Origin: Congzhengia sp045635085
Lineage (GTDB): Bacteria > Bacillota > Clostridia > UBA1381 > UBA9506
DNA length: 64,000 bases
Assembly (NCBI GenBank): GCA_045635085.1
Contig: JAZRBM010000005.1
Span: forward strand, 65,212-129,211
Reading direction: 5' to 3'
The notes beneath the pieces are model-generated. The model worked only from the letters and a program-made list of their open reading frames with translations, had not been told where the DNA came from and did no database searches. This document shows positions 24,652 through 32,889 of the stretch, in pieces. How positions within the stretch are numbered: position 1 is the first letter of the stretch; every line of letters begins with the position of its first letter. The position numbers and the translations under genes were made by a program.

Positions 24652-25002
24652 ATGAGTTTATACAAATTTGGAAATTTTGAAATTGAATTTGACCCTACAG
24701 ATGTAGCTTTTGTGGAAAAGTATGAGACGGCTGTAACAGAATATCAGGAAAATATCACTACTGTTTCTAAAGAGGGCAAGGCATCAGAAGTGATGATGCG
24801 AATTTGTGATATATTTTACGATGTTTTTGACAGCCTTTTTGGTAAGGGCACAAGCAAGAAAATGTTTGGAAAGACAAACAGTGTTGATTTATGCGTAAAG
24901 GCATTTAAGCAGCTGGTAAACGGTATGAACGACTACAGCAAAACTTTAGAATTACTGCCGAACGGAACTGTTAATTCTTCTCAGAAAAAGAAAAATAAAT
25001 AA
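24652..25002 (+). CDS. Phage tail assembly chaperone-like protein (DUF6673-like)
   Basis: This is a 116-residue acidic protein with LYKFGNFEIEFDPTD at the N-terminus and a helical middle, as in the small chaperone-like proteins of Firmicute tail modules. I chose the ATG at 24652, which follows AAAGAGG. A longer frame back to 24568 lies inside the Gp15 gene and has no site. It lies before the inserted lipoprotein and the tape measure gene. Confidence 0.65.
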   Translation: MSLYKFGNFEIEFDPTDVAFVEKYETAVTEYQENITTVSKEGKASEVMMRICDIFYDVFDSLFGKGTSKKMFGKTNSVDLCVKAFKQLVNGMNDYSKTLELLPNGTVNSSQKKKNK

Positions 25003-25025
25003 ATGTTTCTTTTACATAAAAACTC

Positions 25026-25054
25026 TTGCTATTTTTTACATATCATGGTAATAT
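25026..25054 (+). promoter_or_regulatory. Promoter of the inserted lipoprotein gene
   Basis: TTGCTA (25026-25031) and TAATAT (25049-25054) are separated by 17 bp, 39 bp before the ATG of the lipoprotein. The site lies in the tail operon between two structural genes, which supports independent expression of the lipoprotein. Confidence 0.6.
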
Positions 25055-25092
25055 ATTAGCACAGTAAAAATATGTAAAGGAGCAATAATAGG

Positions 25093-25995
25093 ATGAAAAA
25101 AATAATGTGCTTACTTTTGATTTTAGTATTATGTCTTGGTGTTTTATCAGCCTGCGGTACGAACTCTGCAAACAACGAATCACAGCAGGAAGAACAGATA
25201 GCGCGAGAAGATATGGAGCGAATTGAGATTTATCTTCCTGACTTTGAGGAAGAATTAAAAAAAGACTCTAAAGAAGGTAACTGGCAGGCATTTTACGAAA
25301 GATATAAGGATAAGGTGCTTGTATTCAGGGACGCAGAAGTAGAAGGCAATCACTTGGATGCGGCACATATGAACTACATTCGTATCAGTCAGGGCGGAGA
25401 CGGCAGACATGCATCGGCATATTTTTATTTTGACGAGGAAAATAAGACCGAGGATGTTATTAATCTGCCAATGCAGGAAAATGTTGTAGTGGAAGGCATT
25501 TTGCAGCAACCTGAAAAAACTTACGCCAAACCGCTCCATCTTAATATTGAACATACTAAACTGATTGAACATTCAGCATGGGAAAACCCATTTCTTTTGT
25601 CCATTGATATGGAGCCTGTCTTTGAAGAGACAAAGGCTGAGCTTATCAAAGAGTATTCTTTTATAAAGAAAGTTGAATTTGAAATCAACAAAAGCACAAG
25701 CGGGCGTCACGAGGACATTCGATTTATTACTGATATAGAACCTGGGACAGATGCTAAAGAGGTCCTTGCCTATGCGGATTACGCCGCGCGTCTTTTAAAC
25801 GAAAATGCACGAAAGGTTGACGAAACAATAGCACCGTCTACGGGGGATTCCTACGGTGGATTGTATAAATATAATTATCTCAGTATATGGGCTCGTCCAG
25901 AAGGAGTGGTTGAAGCTCAGAATAAATACTACATTTTTGATGTGATATCTGCCCGTATCGGTGACACCATTAATTTGCAAAAAGCCTATCGCTAA
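25093..25995 (+). CDS. Lipoprotein moron inside the tail module
   Basis: This is a 300-residue predicted lipoprotein (LCLGVLSAC lipobox, Cys near 21). The mature part is acidic and has a repeated-helix C-terminal half; no enzyme motif is seen. It is not a tail component by type. It has its own promoter at 25026 and its own terminator at 26023, and interrupts the otherwise contiguous tail genes. That is the layout of a phage moron: a passenger gene expressed from the prophage that changes the host surface, for example in superinfection exclusion. The exact role is unknown. Confidence 0.7.
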   Translation: MKKIMCLLLILVLCLGVLSACGTNSANNESQQEEQIAREDMERIEIYLPDFEEELKKDSKEGNWQAFYERYKDKVLVFRDAEVEGNHLDAAHMNYIRISQGGDGRHASAYFYFDEENKTEDVINLPMQENVVVEGILQQPEKTYAKPLHLNIEHTKLIEHSAWENPFLLSIDMEPVFEETKAELIKEYSFIKKVEFEINKSTSGRHEDIRFITDIEPGTDAKEVLAYADYAARLLNENARKVDETIAPSTGDSYGGLYKYNYLSIWARPEGVVEAQNKYYIFDVISARIGDTINLQKAYR

Positions 25996-26022
25996 AATCA
26001 ATTAAAATTTAAAATTATAATC

Positions 26023-26052
26023 AAAAAAGGCACTCGATTGAGTGTCTTTTTT
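26023..26052 (+). terminator. Rho-independent terminator after the lipoprotein moron
   Basis: A stem AAAAAAGGCACTC / GAGTGTCTTTTTT with a GATT loop ends in a U-run, just after the lipoprotein gene and before the ribosome binding site of the tape measure gene. Confidence 0.85.
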
Positions 26053-26085
26053 GTTGCCCTAATTTACAAAGAAAGGAATGATTAT

Positions 26086-28038
26086 ATGAAAAATAACGAA
26101 ACAAGTGTTACGGTTAATGCTGAACTTAATATGAGCGATGTAAAAAAAGAACTGGACATATTTTTTAATACAACGGTAAAAAAAGTAAAGACCGAAGTTG
26201 ATTCTTCAAAGCTTGTTAATGCTATTAAGGATTTTAAAATAAAAGATTTAGTACCAAAGATTGATATATCTCAAATCAAGTCATCCTTAGCAGAAATCGG
26301 TCCTAACATCAAACAGATGGGACACGATGTTTCCCAATGGTCTATGGGAAAGATGGTAACAGGTCTGCAGGAGGCAACAAACTGGGTAAAGGGATTAGGA
26401 AGTGCATTTAAAGATATACCTGCCGATACGATTTCTCTTCCTGAAATTCCCAAAGAAGCTTCCGTCAAAATACCTGTTGAAATGAACACCGAAGAACCTG
26501 CTCAAAAATTAGAAAAAAGCATGGGAAAAACTCTGGGCATTATAGGTGCAGGCGTAGGTGCCGTAGGAACAGGTATCTCAAAGTGGGCAACCCTTACGTT
26601 CGGGGACCAGTTTAATGTTGCCAAAACGGCTATCTTAGATGCAGGTGCAGCATTGGGTACAGATTTAGCACCTGCAATTACAGGTGTTTCGGATGGCGTA
26701 AGAGATTTTTCTAACACATTAACAGATGCTGCGGCAGCAGATGGATTAAAGGGATTGCTTGATGCTTTACCCGATGCACTAAACACTTTCTTATCATCAC
26801 TGCCCGACTATCTTACCCAACTAATAGAGGGCGTTACATCTCTTCTTACAGGAATAGGGGCGGCATTACCCGAAATTATACCGCCGATTCTTGATATGGC
26901 GATGCAGCTTTTAATTGAGTTGGTTGCAAATTTACCGCAACTGCTGGAAGCAGGTCTACAATTGATTATGGGGTTAGCAAATGCAATTATCGCTTCTATA
27001 CCAATGCTTTTAGAACAATTGCCCGTGCTTATTGAGGGAATTATAAACTTCATTATCACTGCTGTTCCACAACTTATTGAGGCAGGCATACAGCTCTTCG
27101 TTTCACTAGTTCAGGCATTACCACAAATTGTTGAAACAATTGTGGCTGCAATTCCTGAAATTATAAACGGCTTAATCACGGCAATCTTAGATTCTATACC
27201 TCAACTTATACAGGCAGGTGTCGAATTATTAATATCACTCATTCAAAATCTTCCCGATATCATTATCACTTTAGTTGCGGCAATACCGCAGATTGTCGAA
27301 GGTCTGGTTGGGGCAATCGTGGATAACATAGACCAAATCATATTGGCGGGTGTTCAGCTTTTTGTGGCGTTAATTGAGAATCTTCCCACAATTATCGACG
27401 AAATCATTAAAGCAGTACCGCAGATTCTTTCTGCTTTAGTCGATGCATTCAAAGCATCGATATCTACAATATGGGATATCGGTAAAGATTTAATCAGAGG
27501 CATATTCGATGGTATATCTAACTCACTGCAATGGTTACGCGAAAAACTCAGCGGTTGGGTTGACAATGTAGTTGATTACATCAAAAACTTGTTCGGTATT
27601 CATTCACCGTCTGCCATTATGCGTGACGAAGTAGGTAAAAACCTTGCATTAGGTGTGGCAGAGGGTATCACTAAAAATACAGATGCAGTATCTGATGCAA
27701 TGTCCGAAATGGCAGATGTAGTTTCAGATTCTGATATTAGTGTAGAACCTGAAGTGTCAGCAAAATCTATTGACTTTGAGGCGTTTAAAGAAAAGATTAG
27801 ACCGTCTTTAGATTTTGTAAAGTCACAGATTTCAAAAGCACAGGATGTTTTAAATACACAGTTTGCAGCGTCTATGCAGCTTGCAGGCGCCATGGCAGGT
27901 GCTAACAACACTTACAACAACGGCAATACATTTAACAATCACTACACAATAACAGCATCTAACAATTCACCAAAGGCAACAGCAGACGCAATCAAAAACC
28001 AAATGACTATGCAGCGTATGCTGTTTGCTACAAGATAA
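26086..28038 (+). CDS. Phage tail tape measure protein, short
   Basis: This is a 650-residue tape measure-type protein; siphovirus examples are often over 1000. The N-terminal third is charged and helical. A long hydrophobic middle (about 245-460) contains three successive 44-residue repeats (nucleotides about 27064-27459) with the pattern LIxAGxxLxxxLIxxLPxII. The C-terminal part includes LFGIHSPSAIMRDEVGKNLALGVAEGI, common in Firmicute tape measures. The ATG at 26086 follows AAAGGAATG; a longer frame overlaps the terminator. Tape length sets tail length, so a tail built on it would be short. Confidence 0.8.
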   Translation: MKNNETSVTVNAELNMSDVKKELDIFFNTTVKKVKTEVDSSKLVNAIKDFKIKDLVPKIDISQIKSSLAEIGPNIKQMGHDVSQWSMGKMVTGLQEATNWVKGLGSAFKDIPADTISLPEIPKEASVKIPVEMNTEEPAQKLEKSMGKTLGIIGAGVGAVGTGISKWATLTFGDQFNVAKTAILDAGAALGTDLAPAITGVSDGVRDFSNTLTDAAAADGLKGLLDALPDALNTFLSSLPDYLTQLIEGVTSLLTGIGAALPEIIPPILDMAMQLLIELVANLPQLLEAGLQLIMGLANAIIASIPMLLEQLPVLIEGIINFIITAVPQLIEAGIQLFVSLVQALPQIVETIVAAIPEIINGLITAILDSIPQLIQAGVELLISLIQNLPDIIITLVAAIPQIVEGLVGAIVDNIDQIILAGVQLFVALIENLPTIIDEIIKAVPQILSALVDAFKASISTIWDIGKDLIRGIFDGISNSLQWLREKLSGWVDNVVDYIKNLFGIHSPSAIMRDEVGKNLALGVAEGITKNTDAVSDAMSEMADVVSDSDISVEPEVSAKSIDFEAFKEKIRPSLDFVKSQISKAQDVLNTQFAASMQLAGAMAGANNTYNNGNTFNNHYTITASNNSPKATADAIKNQMTMQRMLFATR

Positions 28039-28049
28039 GGAGGGATATT

Positions 28050-28937
28050 ATGTTACATATTACATACCAAAACGATATTGGTAAACTTGATTTTAAGGGC
28101 GGTAAAGGTCGAAATCCTTGGCGAATTCTTGAAATCGAGGGACTGGGTCTTACCTCTAAGAGCTTTGAAACAGCCCAGTACCCCGCCACTATCGGTCAGC
28201 GTACACTATCTGAAACAATAGGTGCAAGAACGATTTCCATTCAGTGTGATGTTAATTCTATTGGGAGTCATTACGGCGGAACATCAAGCAACCGTTGGGA
28301 AATATCAAAGGCATTAAAAATCTTAAACGAGCCGGGTACATTACTTATTTCTGACGGCACAAGGGCACGAAAAATTAACGCCCGCTGTGTAGAAGCCGTG
28401 CAGGGAGAACGCCACGGCGGATATTCTGTATTTGCTATACAGTTTGTATGCGATTATCCGTATTTTGAAGATAAAGAAACAAGTAAAGTGCCATTATTTA
28501 AAGTAGAGCATCTTTTGGAAGGAACTTTTATGCTTCCGTGTATGTTCACACGTCGTATAGCAAAGGCAAATGTTGTAAATATAGGAGATGTTGATACAGA
28601 GCCGATTATCAGAATCAGTTTAAATGGCGGAACATATAACGGTACAGCGGGAACTCCCGGAACACTTGTGATTCGTAATGAAACTACAAAACAGGAGATT
28701 GAATTAAATCTTGGCGACGCAGAAAGTACTAAAGAGGTTATTGTAGATATTCCCAACCGAAAAATATACAGTCAGGACAACAAAAATTTAATACACCATC
28801 TTGCACCCACAAGTTTTTTGAGTGATTTCTGGCTTCAAAAAGGGCAAAATCTCATTGGTGTTGACAATTACATATCGGAGTCCTGTGTGGTTGAGTGTGA
28901 ATTTTCCAATAAGTATGTCGAGGCGGTGATTGGATGA
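28050..28937 (+). CDS. Distal tail protein (Dit-like, phage tail family)
   Basis: This is a 295-residue siphovirus tail component of the Dit/Sipho_tail type, which forms the hub between the tube and the baseplate. Typical segments are GLGLTSKSFETAQYPATIGQ, RTISIQCDV and the ending SNKYVEAVIG. AAGGAGGG precedes the ATG. It overlaps the next gene by four bases. Confidence 0.8.
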   Translation: MLHITYQNDIGKLDFKGGKGRNPWRILEIEGLGLTSKSFETAQYPATIGQRTLSETIGARTISIQCDVNSIGSHYGGTSSNRWEISKALKILNEPGTLLISDGTRARKINARCVEAVQGERHGGYSVFAIQFVCDYPYFEDKETSKVPLFKVEHLLEGTFMLPCMFTRRIAKANVVNIGDVDTEPIIRISLNGGTYNGTAGTPGTLVIRNETTKQEIELNLGDAESTKEVIVDIPNRKIYSQDNKNLIHHLAPTSFLSDFWLQKGQNLIGVDNYISESCVVECEFSNKYVEAVIG

Positions 28938-30151
28938 GTAGTAAAATTTCCGATATCCGTTTTTTTGATTTTAATTTTAAGTTGTTGCATACTGAAAATG
29001 AATTTCTAAGCAGTAATTGGACTATTTACTACAACGACATCGGCACATTTGAAGCGCATTTCGACCTGAACAGTGATACTCTGCCTATCGTTATGGAGAA
29101 TGATTACCTTGTAGCTGTACAGGGAGGTCTTTCAGCAATCATCGTAGGTAAAAAGGTGTCTGATGAGCTTATCATATATGGTCGCACCTGTAACTGGCTA
29201 CTTACAAAGCGCATTACTGATGCTTTTGCTTCTACAACGGGTACTGTTGATGCTTTAGTAAACACAAAAGTTAAAAAAGCCTTTCCTGAGTCTTCTTTTG
29301 TTGCACAAGATACCATTTCTAATCCCCCGACGATTACAACAAGCCGTGAAGATAAGTGTGAAACTTTCTCATTCGTGCAGGAAAGCTTGCAGTTAAAAAA
29401 TTTAGGGCACGAATTAAAATTTGACCCTGCAAAGTCTAGGTGGATTTTTAAAATCCTAAAAGGAAACAATGACAATCCCCTCGTTATATCTACTGTAAAC
29501 AGAAATGCTTACGACGTTTCAACCGAGAGCGATTTATTAAACTTATGCAATGAGGGCTGGTTTAAGAAGCAATATCAAAATATGGGCGAGTGGGATCCAC
29601 AGGCAAATGCGCTTTTAGATTCTGATGGCAATACTATATCAGGAACAAAAATCACAAGCGGTACGGACTCATCTCCTGTTCCGAGTAATTTTGGCAAGTG
29701 TTGGAAAGTACAGTTTAAACAAGGCTCAACATACACATCGTATAAACAGTTTGGAGTTCTTCTGTATCCCGGAGATTTTGTGGTGTGCGACAATGAAAAA
29801 GGAATACTAAAAAAATCAGATAAAGCAGACACCTTCTGGGTAAAAGTTCCGAAGCAATCATTTCAGGAAGGTATTTTGAGGTGGGAAAGTCTGTTATCTG
29901 CCAGCAGCGAAAACGAGGCGCTTTTAGAACTCTATAATACGCAAAGTACTAACGAAATACAAGGAAAAACTGTGGGTGTGTATTACGGTAATTATGAAAA
30001 TCAATGTGATTATACACTGGGAGATATCGTTTCTGTAGAATGGCAAAGCGGAAATTATAAAAAGCGTGCCAAAAAGCGCATTATAGGTGTTAACCTTTGG
30101 TATGAAACCGGAAACATCGGCGAAGAACCTATATTTGAAGACGTAAATTAA
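28934..30151 (+). CDS. Gp37-like tail-tip protein
   Basis: This is a 405-residue protein like the siphovirus ReqiPepy6 Gp37 family, found after Dit at the tail tip. Its features are IRFFDFNFKLLHTENEFLS, YYNDIGTFEAHFDL, a middle IIYGRTCNWLLTKRI, and VYYGNYENQCDYTLGDIV near the end. No peptidase or lysin domain follows, and no receptor-binding fibre gene is found after it, so the tail tip seems incomplete. Confidence 0.75.
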   Translation: MSSKISDIRFFDFNFKLLHTENEFLSSNWTIYYNDIGTFEAHFDLNSDTLPIVMENDYLVAVQGGLSAIIVGKKVSDELIIYGRTCNWLLTKRITDAFASTTGTVDALVNTKVKKAFPESSFVAQDTISNPPTITTSREDKCETFSFVQESLQLKNLGHELKFDPAKSRWIFKILKGNNDNPLVISTVNRNAYDVSTESDLLNLCNEGWFKKQYQNMGEWDPQANALLDSDGNTISGTKITSGTDSSPVPSNFGKCWKVQFKQGSTYTSYKQFGVLLYPGDFVVCDNEKGILKKSDKADTFWVKVPKQSFQEGILRWESLLSASSENEALLELYNTQSTNEIQGKTVGVYYGNYENQCDYTLGDIVSVEWQSGNYKKRAKKRIIGVNLWYETGNIGEEPIFEDVN

Positions 30152-30152
30152 C

Positions 30153-30184
30153 AAAAAAGGTCCTGCATCTTGCAGGACCTTTTA
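30153..30184 (+). terminator. Rho-independent terminator ending the tail operon
   Basis: A 12-bp stem AAAGGTCCTGCA / TGCAGGACCTTT with a TCT loop and T-run lies just after the Gp37-like gene. Confidence 0.9.
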
Positions 30185-30202
30185 TCTTAAGGAGTGAAAA
30201 AC

Positions 30203-30532
30203 ATGGCTAAAAATCAAGGCTATGATATTACAGGGCAAAGGTTCGGAAAACTTGTGGTCTTAGGCAAAGGCGAAAGCAAAGGTCCAGGGCGGACAACCTG
30301 GAATTGTCTTTGTGATTGCGGGAATAAAAAAACAATTCGCGGAGATGCACTAAAGAGCGGATATACAAAATCATGCGGACATTGTCTCCGTAGTGAAAAT
30401 GCTGTAAAATCCTCATTCGTTATGGTTCCCATTTCTATACAAGAAGTAAAAAAAGAGGCAGATTTACAGCATCTTACCTTCGGTCAGTATGTAGCAAAAG
30501 AATACGCAAGGCGAGTTATAGGCGGTATATAA
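30203..30532 (+). CDS. Zinc-ribbon AP2-associated phage protein
   Basis: This is a 109-residue protein. The N-terminal half has DITGQRFGKLVVLGKG, CLCDCGNKKTIRG and SCGHCL. This is the cysteine-rich module normally found at the front of phage AP2/HNH DNA-binding proteins. The C-terminal half is a short helix with TFGQYVAKEYARRVIGG. No AP2 domain is attached here, but one sits at the C-terminus of the next gene. The ATG at 30203 follows AAGGAG. A DNA-binding role is likely but not proven. Confidence 0.6.
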   Translation: MAKNQGYDITGQRFGKLVVLGKGESKGPGRTTWNCLCDCGNKKTIRGDALKSGYTKSCGHCLRSENAVKSSFVMVPISIQEVKKEADLQHLTFGQYVAKEYARRVIGGI

Positions 30533-30535
30533 ATT

Positions 30536-31507
30536 ATGTCAATATCAAATAAGGAAGCAGAAAAGTTGATTAAAGAATATAGCTGTTATATTGATAAAAT
30601 TATCAATCGTTTTTATTACTTTGCATCCCCTGATGTAAAAGACGAGTTGTGGCATGTGGGGTTAATCGGTCTATGGAAAGGAATTTTAGCCTACTACAAA
30701 AAAGCTCCTGAAATTTTTGACCGCAAAAAACTTATTGATACGATTTGTGCGTACATACGCTATGAAATGGCGGATTTATTTCATGAATTAAAACTAATAA
30801 GGATAAGCGGTAATCAGTGGCGCAATTATGTCAAAGTAACCAAACTTTTGACCTCAAATTCCGACATATCAGAAGAACACTTAAAATCCGTAATAGAAGA
30901 TGCAGGTCTAAGATATGACTGGTATCTAAAGACTAAAGAAATTGTAAACCCTGCTTCCTTAGATATGACAATCAGTGAAGACAGCGATGCTGATATATAC
31001 AATTTTTTGCCCTATAATGACAATGATATAAAACGCTGCACAGAGCAGTCATACATTGATTATATTATTGATTCGGCTATGTGCGCAGTTAAACTTGAAA
31101 GAGACAAAGAGTTAATTCGCACCTGGTTAAAAAGTGCAAATGGCAAAAAGGAGCTTGATTTTACCGAACTGGGCAAGATATATAATTTGAGTTCGTGTAT
31201 GGTTTCTGTAATTATAAGCAGATTTATTAATATATGTCGCTTTGTGAGGGATTGTGAATATGAGTATTTAAAAAATCCAAATGGTGTAATTTATTTGCCT
31301 GAAATCCCCGAAAAAAACAAAACACATAACGGCAGGAAAATTCCCGGAGTAAAATGGGTTCTTCCAAATAGAAAATGGAAGGTTGAAATTACTATTGGTA
31401 AAAGAAAATCCGTATACATAGGTCACTTCGAAAAGTACGAAGATGCCGTCAGAGCTCGCCGCGACGCCGAAATAAAATATCGAGGGTTTAGTGATATTGA
31501 GATTTAA
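30536..31507 (+). CDS. Sigma-70-like protein fused to an AP2 domain
   Basis: This is a 323-residue protein. Residues of about 1-235 look like a divergent sigma-70 family protein: the region 2-like part has AYIRYEMADLFHELK, and the region 4-like part has LDFTELGKIYNLSSCMVSVIISRF. Residues of about 265-320 form an AP2-like DNA-binding domain: GVKWVLPNRKWKVEITIGKR, YIGHFEKYEDAVRARRDAE. I know of AP2 domains in phage homing-type proteins but not as the tail of a sigma factor. It is 3 bp after the zinc-ribbon gene and ends the prophage region. It may be a late or excision-linked regulator. Confidence 0.6.
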   Translation: MSISNKEAEKLIKEYSCYIDKIINRFYYFASPDVKDELWHVGLIGLWKGILAYYKKAPEIFDRKKLIDTICAYIRYEMADLFHELKLIRISGNQWRNYVKVTKLLTSNSDISEEHLKSVIEDAGLRYDWYLKTKEIVNPASLDMTISEDSDADIYNFLPYNDNDIKRCTEQSYIDYIIDSAMCAVKLERDKELIRTWLKSANGKKELDFTELGKIYNLSSCMVSVIISRFINICRFVRDCEYEYLKNPNGVIYLPEIPEKNKTHNGRKIPGVKWVLPNRKWKVEITIGKRKSVYIGHFEKYEDAVRARRDAEIKYRGFSDIEI

Positions 31508-31517
31508 TCAAAGAATA

Positions 31518-31597
31518 TTTTTGACCACATGTTAGCCACATTTCATGCCTCAAACGCAGTCGTAGCAAAGCTTTGCGGACTAAGTGGTTATTTTTGC
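31518..31597 (+). terminator. Long hairpin at the right prophage edge
   Basis: TGACCAC (31522-31528) pairs with GTGGTTA (31584-31590), with an inner perfect palindrome GCAAAGCTTTGC (31564-31575), and TATTTTTG follows. It can end transcripts of the sigma-AP2 gene. The TTTTTGACCACAT string also occurs at 35754-35766, so the area may instead be an old attachment site. Confidence 0.45.
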
Positions 31598-31674
31598 AAA
31601 TATAAATAAACCGTCCTCCTTGTTTCATTTACAGTTTCACCGGTCACCGGTTATATATAGGTCCCACTCAATCC

Positions 31675-31719
31675 TAGTAAATAAATGCATTATAAAATGG
31701 TTATGCTATATGTAGAATG
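31675..31719 (+). repeat. Duplicated promoter block, copy 1
   Basis: AGTAAATAAATGCATTATAA followed by AATGGTTATGCTATAT matches 35894-35939 at nearly every position. Both copies precede a very small gene at the same distance. TATGCTATAT reads as an extended -10 box or a sporulation-type -10. The -35 part does not match the normal consensus. Confidence 0.6.
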
Positions 31720-31730
31720 GAGTGATGATC

Positions 31731-31910
31731 ATGGAAAATTACAAAATGCCCGTGGGTCTTGGAATGGCACTTGCGCAAAGACCTGAAGCTATGGAAAAGT
31801 TTGCTACTCTCAGCGAAACTAAAAAACAAGAAATTATCAATGGTACACATTCAGTATCATCAAAAGAAGAAATGCGACAGTATGTGGATAAAATCATATC
31901 GGAATACTAA
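31731..31910 (+). CDS. Small conserved protein of 59 residues
   Basis: This is a small cytoplasmic protein starting MENYKMPVGLGMALAQ, followed by FATLSETKKQEIINGTHSVS and ending in a short helix. Similar short proteins occur in Clostridia with no known role. The ATG at 31731 follows GGAG by nine bases. The gene has its own promoter block and its own terminator, so it is a single-gene unit. Its promoter block is duplicated at 35894, upstream of another tiny gene. Confidence 0.65.
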   Translation: MENYKMPVGLGMALAQRPEAMEKFATLSETKKQEIINGTHSVSSKEEMRQYVDKIISEY

Positions 31911-31916
31911 TGTAAT

Positions 31917-31947
31917 GAGCTTGCCTAATATAGAGGCAAGCTCTTTT
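31917..31947 (+). terminator. Rho-independent terminator after the 59-residue protein
   Basis: A 10-bp stem GAGCTTGCCT / AGGCAAGCTC with a 7-base loop and TTTT. It overlaps the stop of the convergent tocopherol cyclase-like gene by one base. Confidence 0.85.
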
Positions 31948-32804
31948 CATAATCTTGTGTATTCAAATTCAAAACTTGCTCTGTCGCTTGTTAATTCGCA
32001 CAGAAGTTTATCTTTGAAGGAAAATTTATAATATGCCGTGCAAGATGCACTTTCGTGAATAATCCTGTTCATTCTGCCATTTTCAGGAGCATACAGAGGC
32101 TGGCAGTTCTTATGGATTAGTTTTGCTATGAGTTCATAATCACCCTGTTTGATAATAATAGTACTTTCTCCAATATGTCTTACCTTCGCTCCCAGATATG
32201 TGGCAATTCTGTATTCTTTCCCATCAATCAAAATCACACCGATAATTCCAGTAAAATGGAATCCGAACAACGGAATATCCGCAACTGATAGCATTAGCGA
32301 ACCATTTTCAAAAAGGCATTGTGTCCATATATACCGATTCGGAAAAGAGTAACCGCTATCTCCTTCAATATAACCAAGTCCATTTTTAAAATTAAGCTGC
32401 TGACCATTAACAGTGATTTGTCCGTCAACTAAATGCCGCATACTGTAAACACTGTGCCTGCATTGCATAAATGGGACAAAACAAAATGGTCCCATAATAT
32501 CATATCTAATTGGAGAAATACATCTAAATTGAAGCTGCCCGCTAATTGTCAGCTTATCATTTTTAATATTTAGCTTTATGCCATTTTCGGAAAATACACA
32601 TTTTCCTATATTCACACATAACGGTTTTTCGGAGTATTCCAATGAAGTAAACGGTATATTATTATATACAGCATCATCCGTAATAATTTGTAATGAGGCA
32701 GTTTCTATTCCATTGCTACGATGGTATGCCGGAATAAAAGCAATCGTTTTATCATTTGCTGAGCATTTGAAATACCAGCCTTTAAAATAATTATTTTTTG
32801 ACAT
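31947..32804 (-). CDS. Tocopherol cyclase-like protein
   Basis: This is a 285-residue protein resembling the tocopherol cyclase family. Its features are KGWYFKC near the start, IMGPFCFVPFMQC, LGYIEGDSGYSFPNRYIW in the middle, and a beta-barrel-like repeat of strands. Bacterial relatives are widespread in Firmicutes, which do not make tocopherol, so the substrate is unknown. The ATG at 32804 follows GAGGTAAC. It is divergent from yyaL and shares a regulatory region with it. Confidence 0.75.
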   Translation of the reverse strand: MSKNNYFKGWYFKCSANDKTIAFIPAYHRSNGIETASLQIITDDAVYNNIPFTSLEYSEKPLCVNIGKCVFSENGIKLNIKNDKLTISGQLQFRCISPIRYDIMGPFCFVPFMQCRHSVYSMRHLVDGQITVNGQQLNFKNGLGYIEGDSGYSFPNRYIWTQCLFENGSLMLSVADIPLFGFHFTGIIGVILIDGKEYRIATYLGAKVRHIGESTIIIKQGDYELIAKLIHKNCQPLYAPENGRMNRIIHESASCTAYYKFSFKDKLLCELTSDRASFEFEYTRL

Positions 32805-32825
32805 ATGTTACCTCTATTGTTTTTG

Positions 32826-32866
32826 TATAGTATTTCTTATTTTACAATGGGATATACTAACAAAAA
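32826..32866. repeat. 41-bp shared regulatory element, copy 1
   Basis: TATAGTATTT (32826-32835) and GATATACTAACAAAAA (32851-32866) recur with the same spacing at 37478-37518, with 35 of 41 positions identical. This copy lies between the divergent tocopherol cyclase-like and YyaL-like genes. The ends are roughly palindromic (AGTATTT / GATATACT), so it may serve both directions. Confidence 0.55.
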
Positions 32867-32889
32867 TGAAGTTTAATATGGAGGGAATA

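Noticed and set aside
27064..27459. 132-bp periodic repeats as a CRISPR-like array
   Set aside because: The repeats are protein-coding, diverged and contiguous without spacers; they encode tape measure helices.
31508..31730. N-terminal half of the YpsA-like gene at the right prophage edge
   Set aside because: No frame in this region resembles the missing half, so a simple insertion into that gene is not supported from this window.
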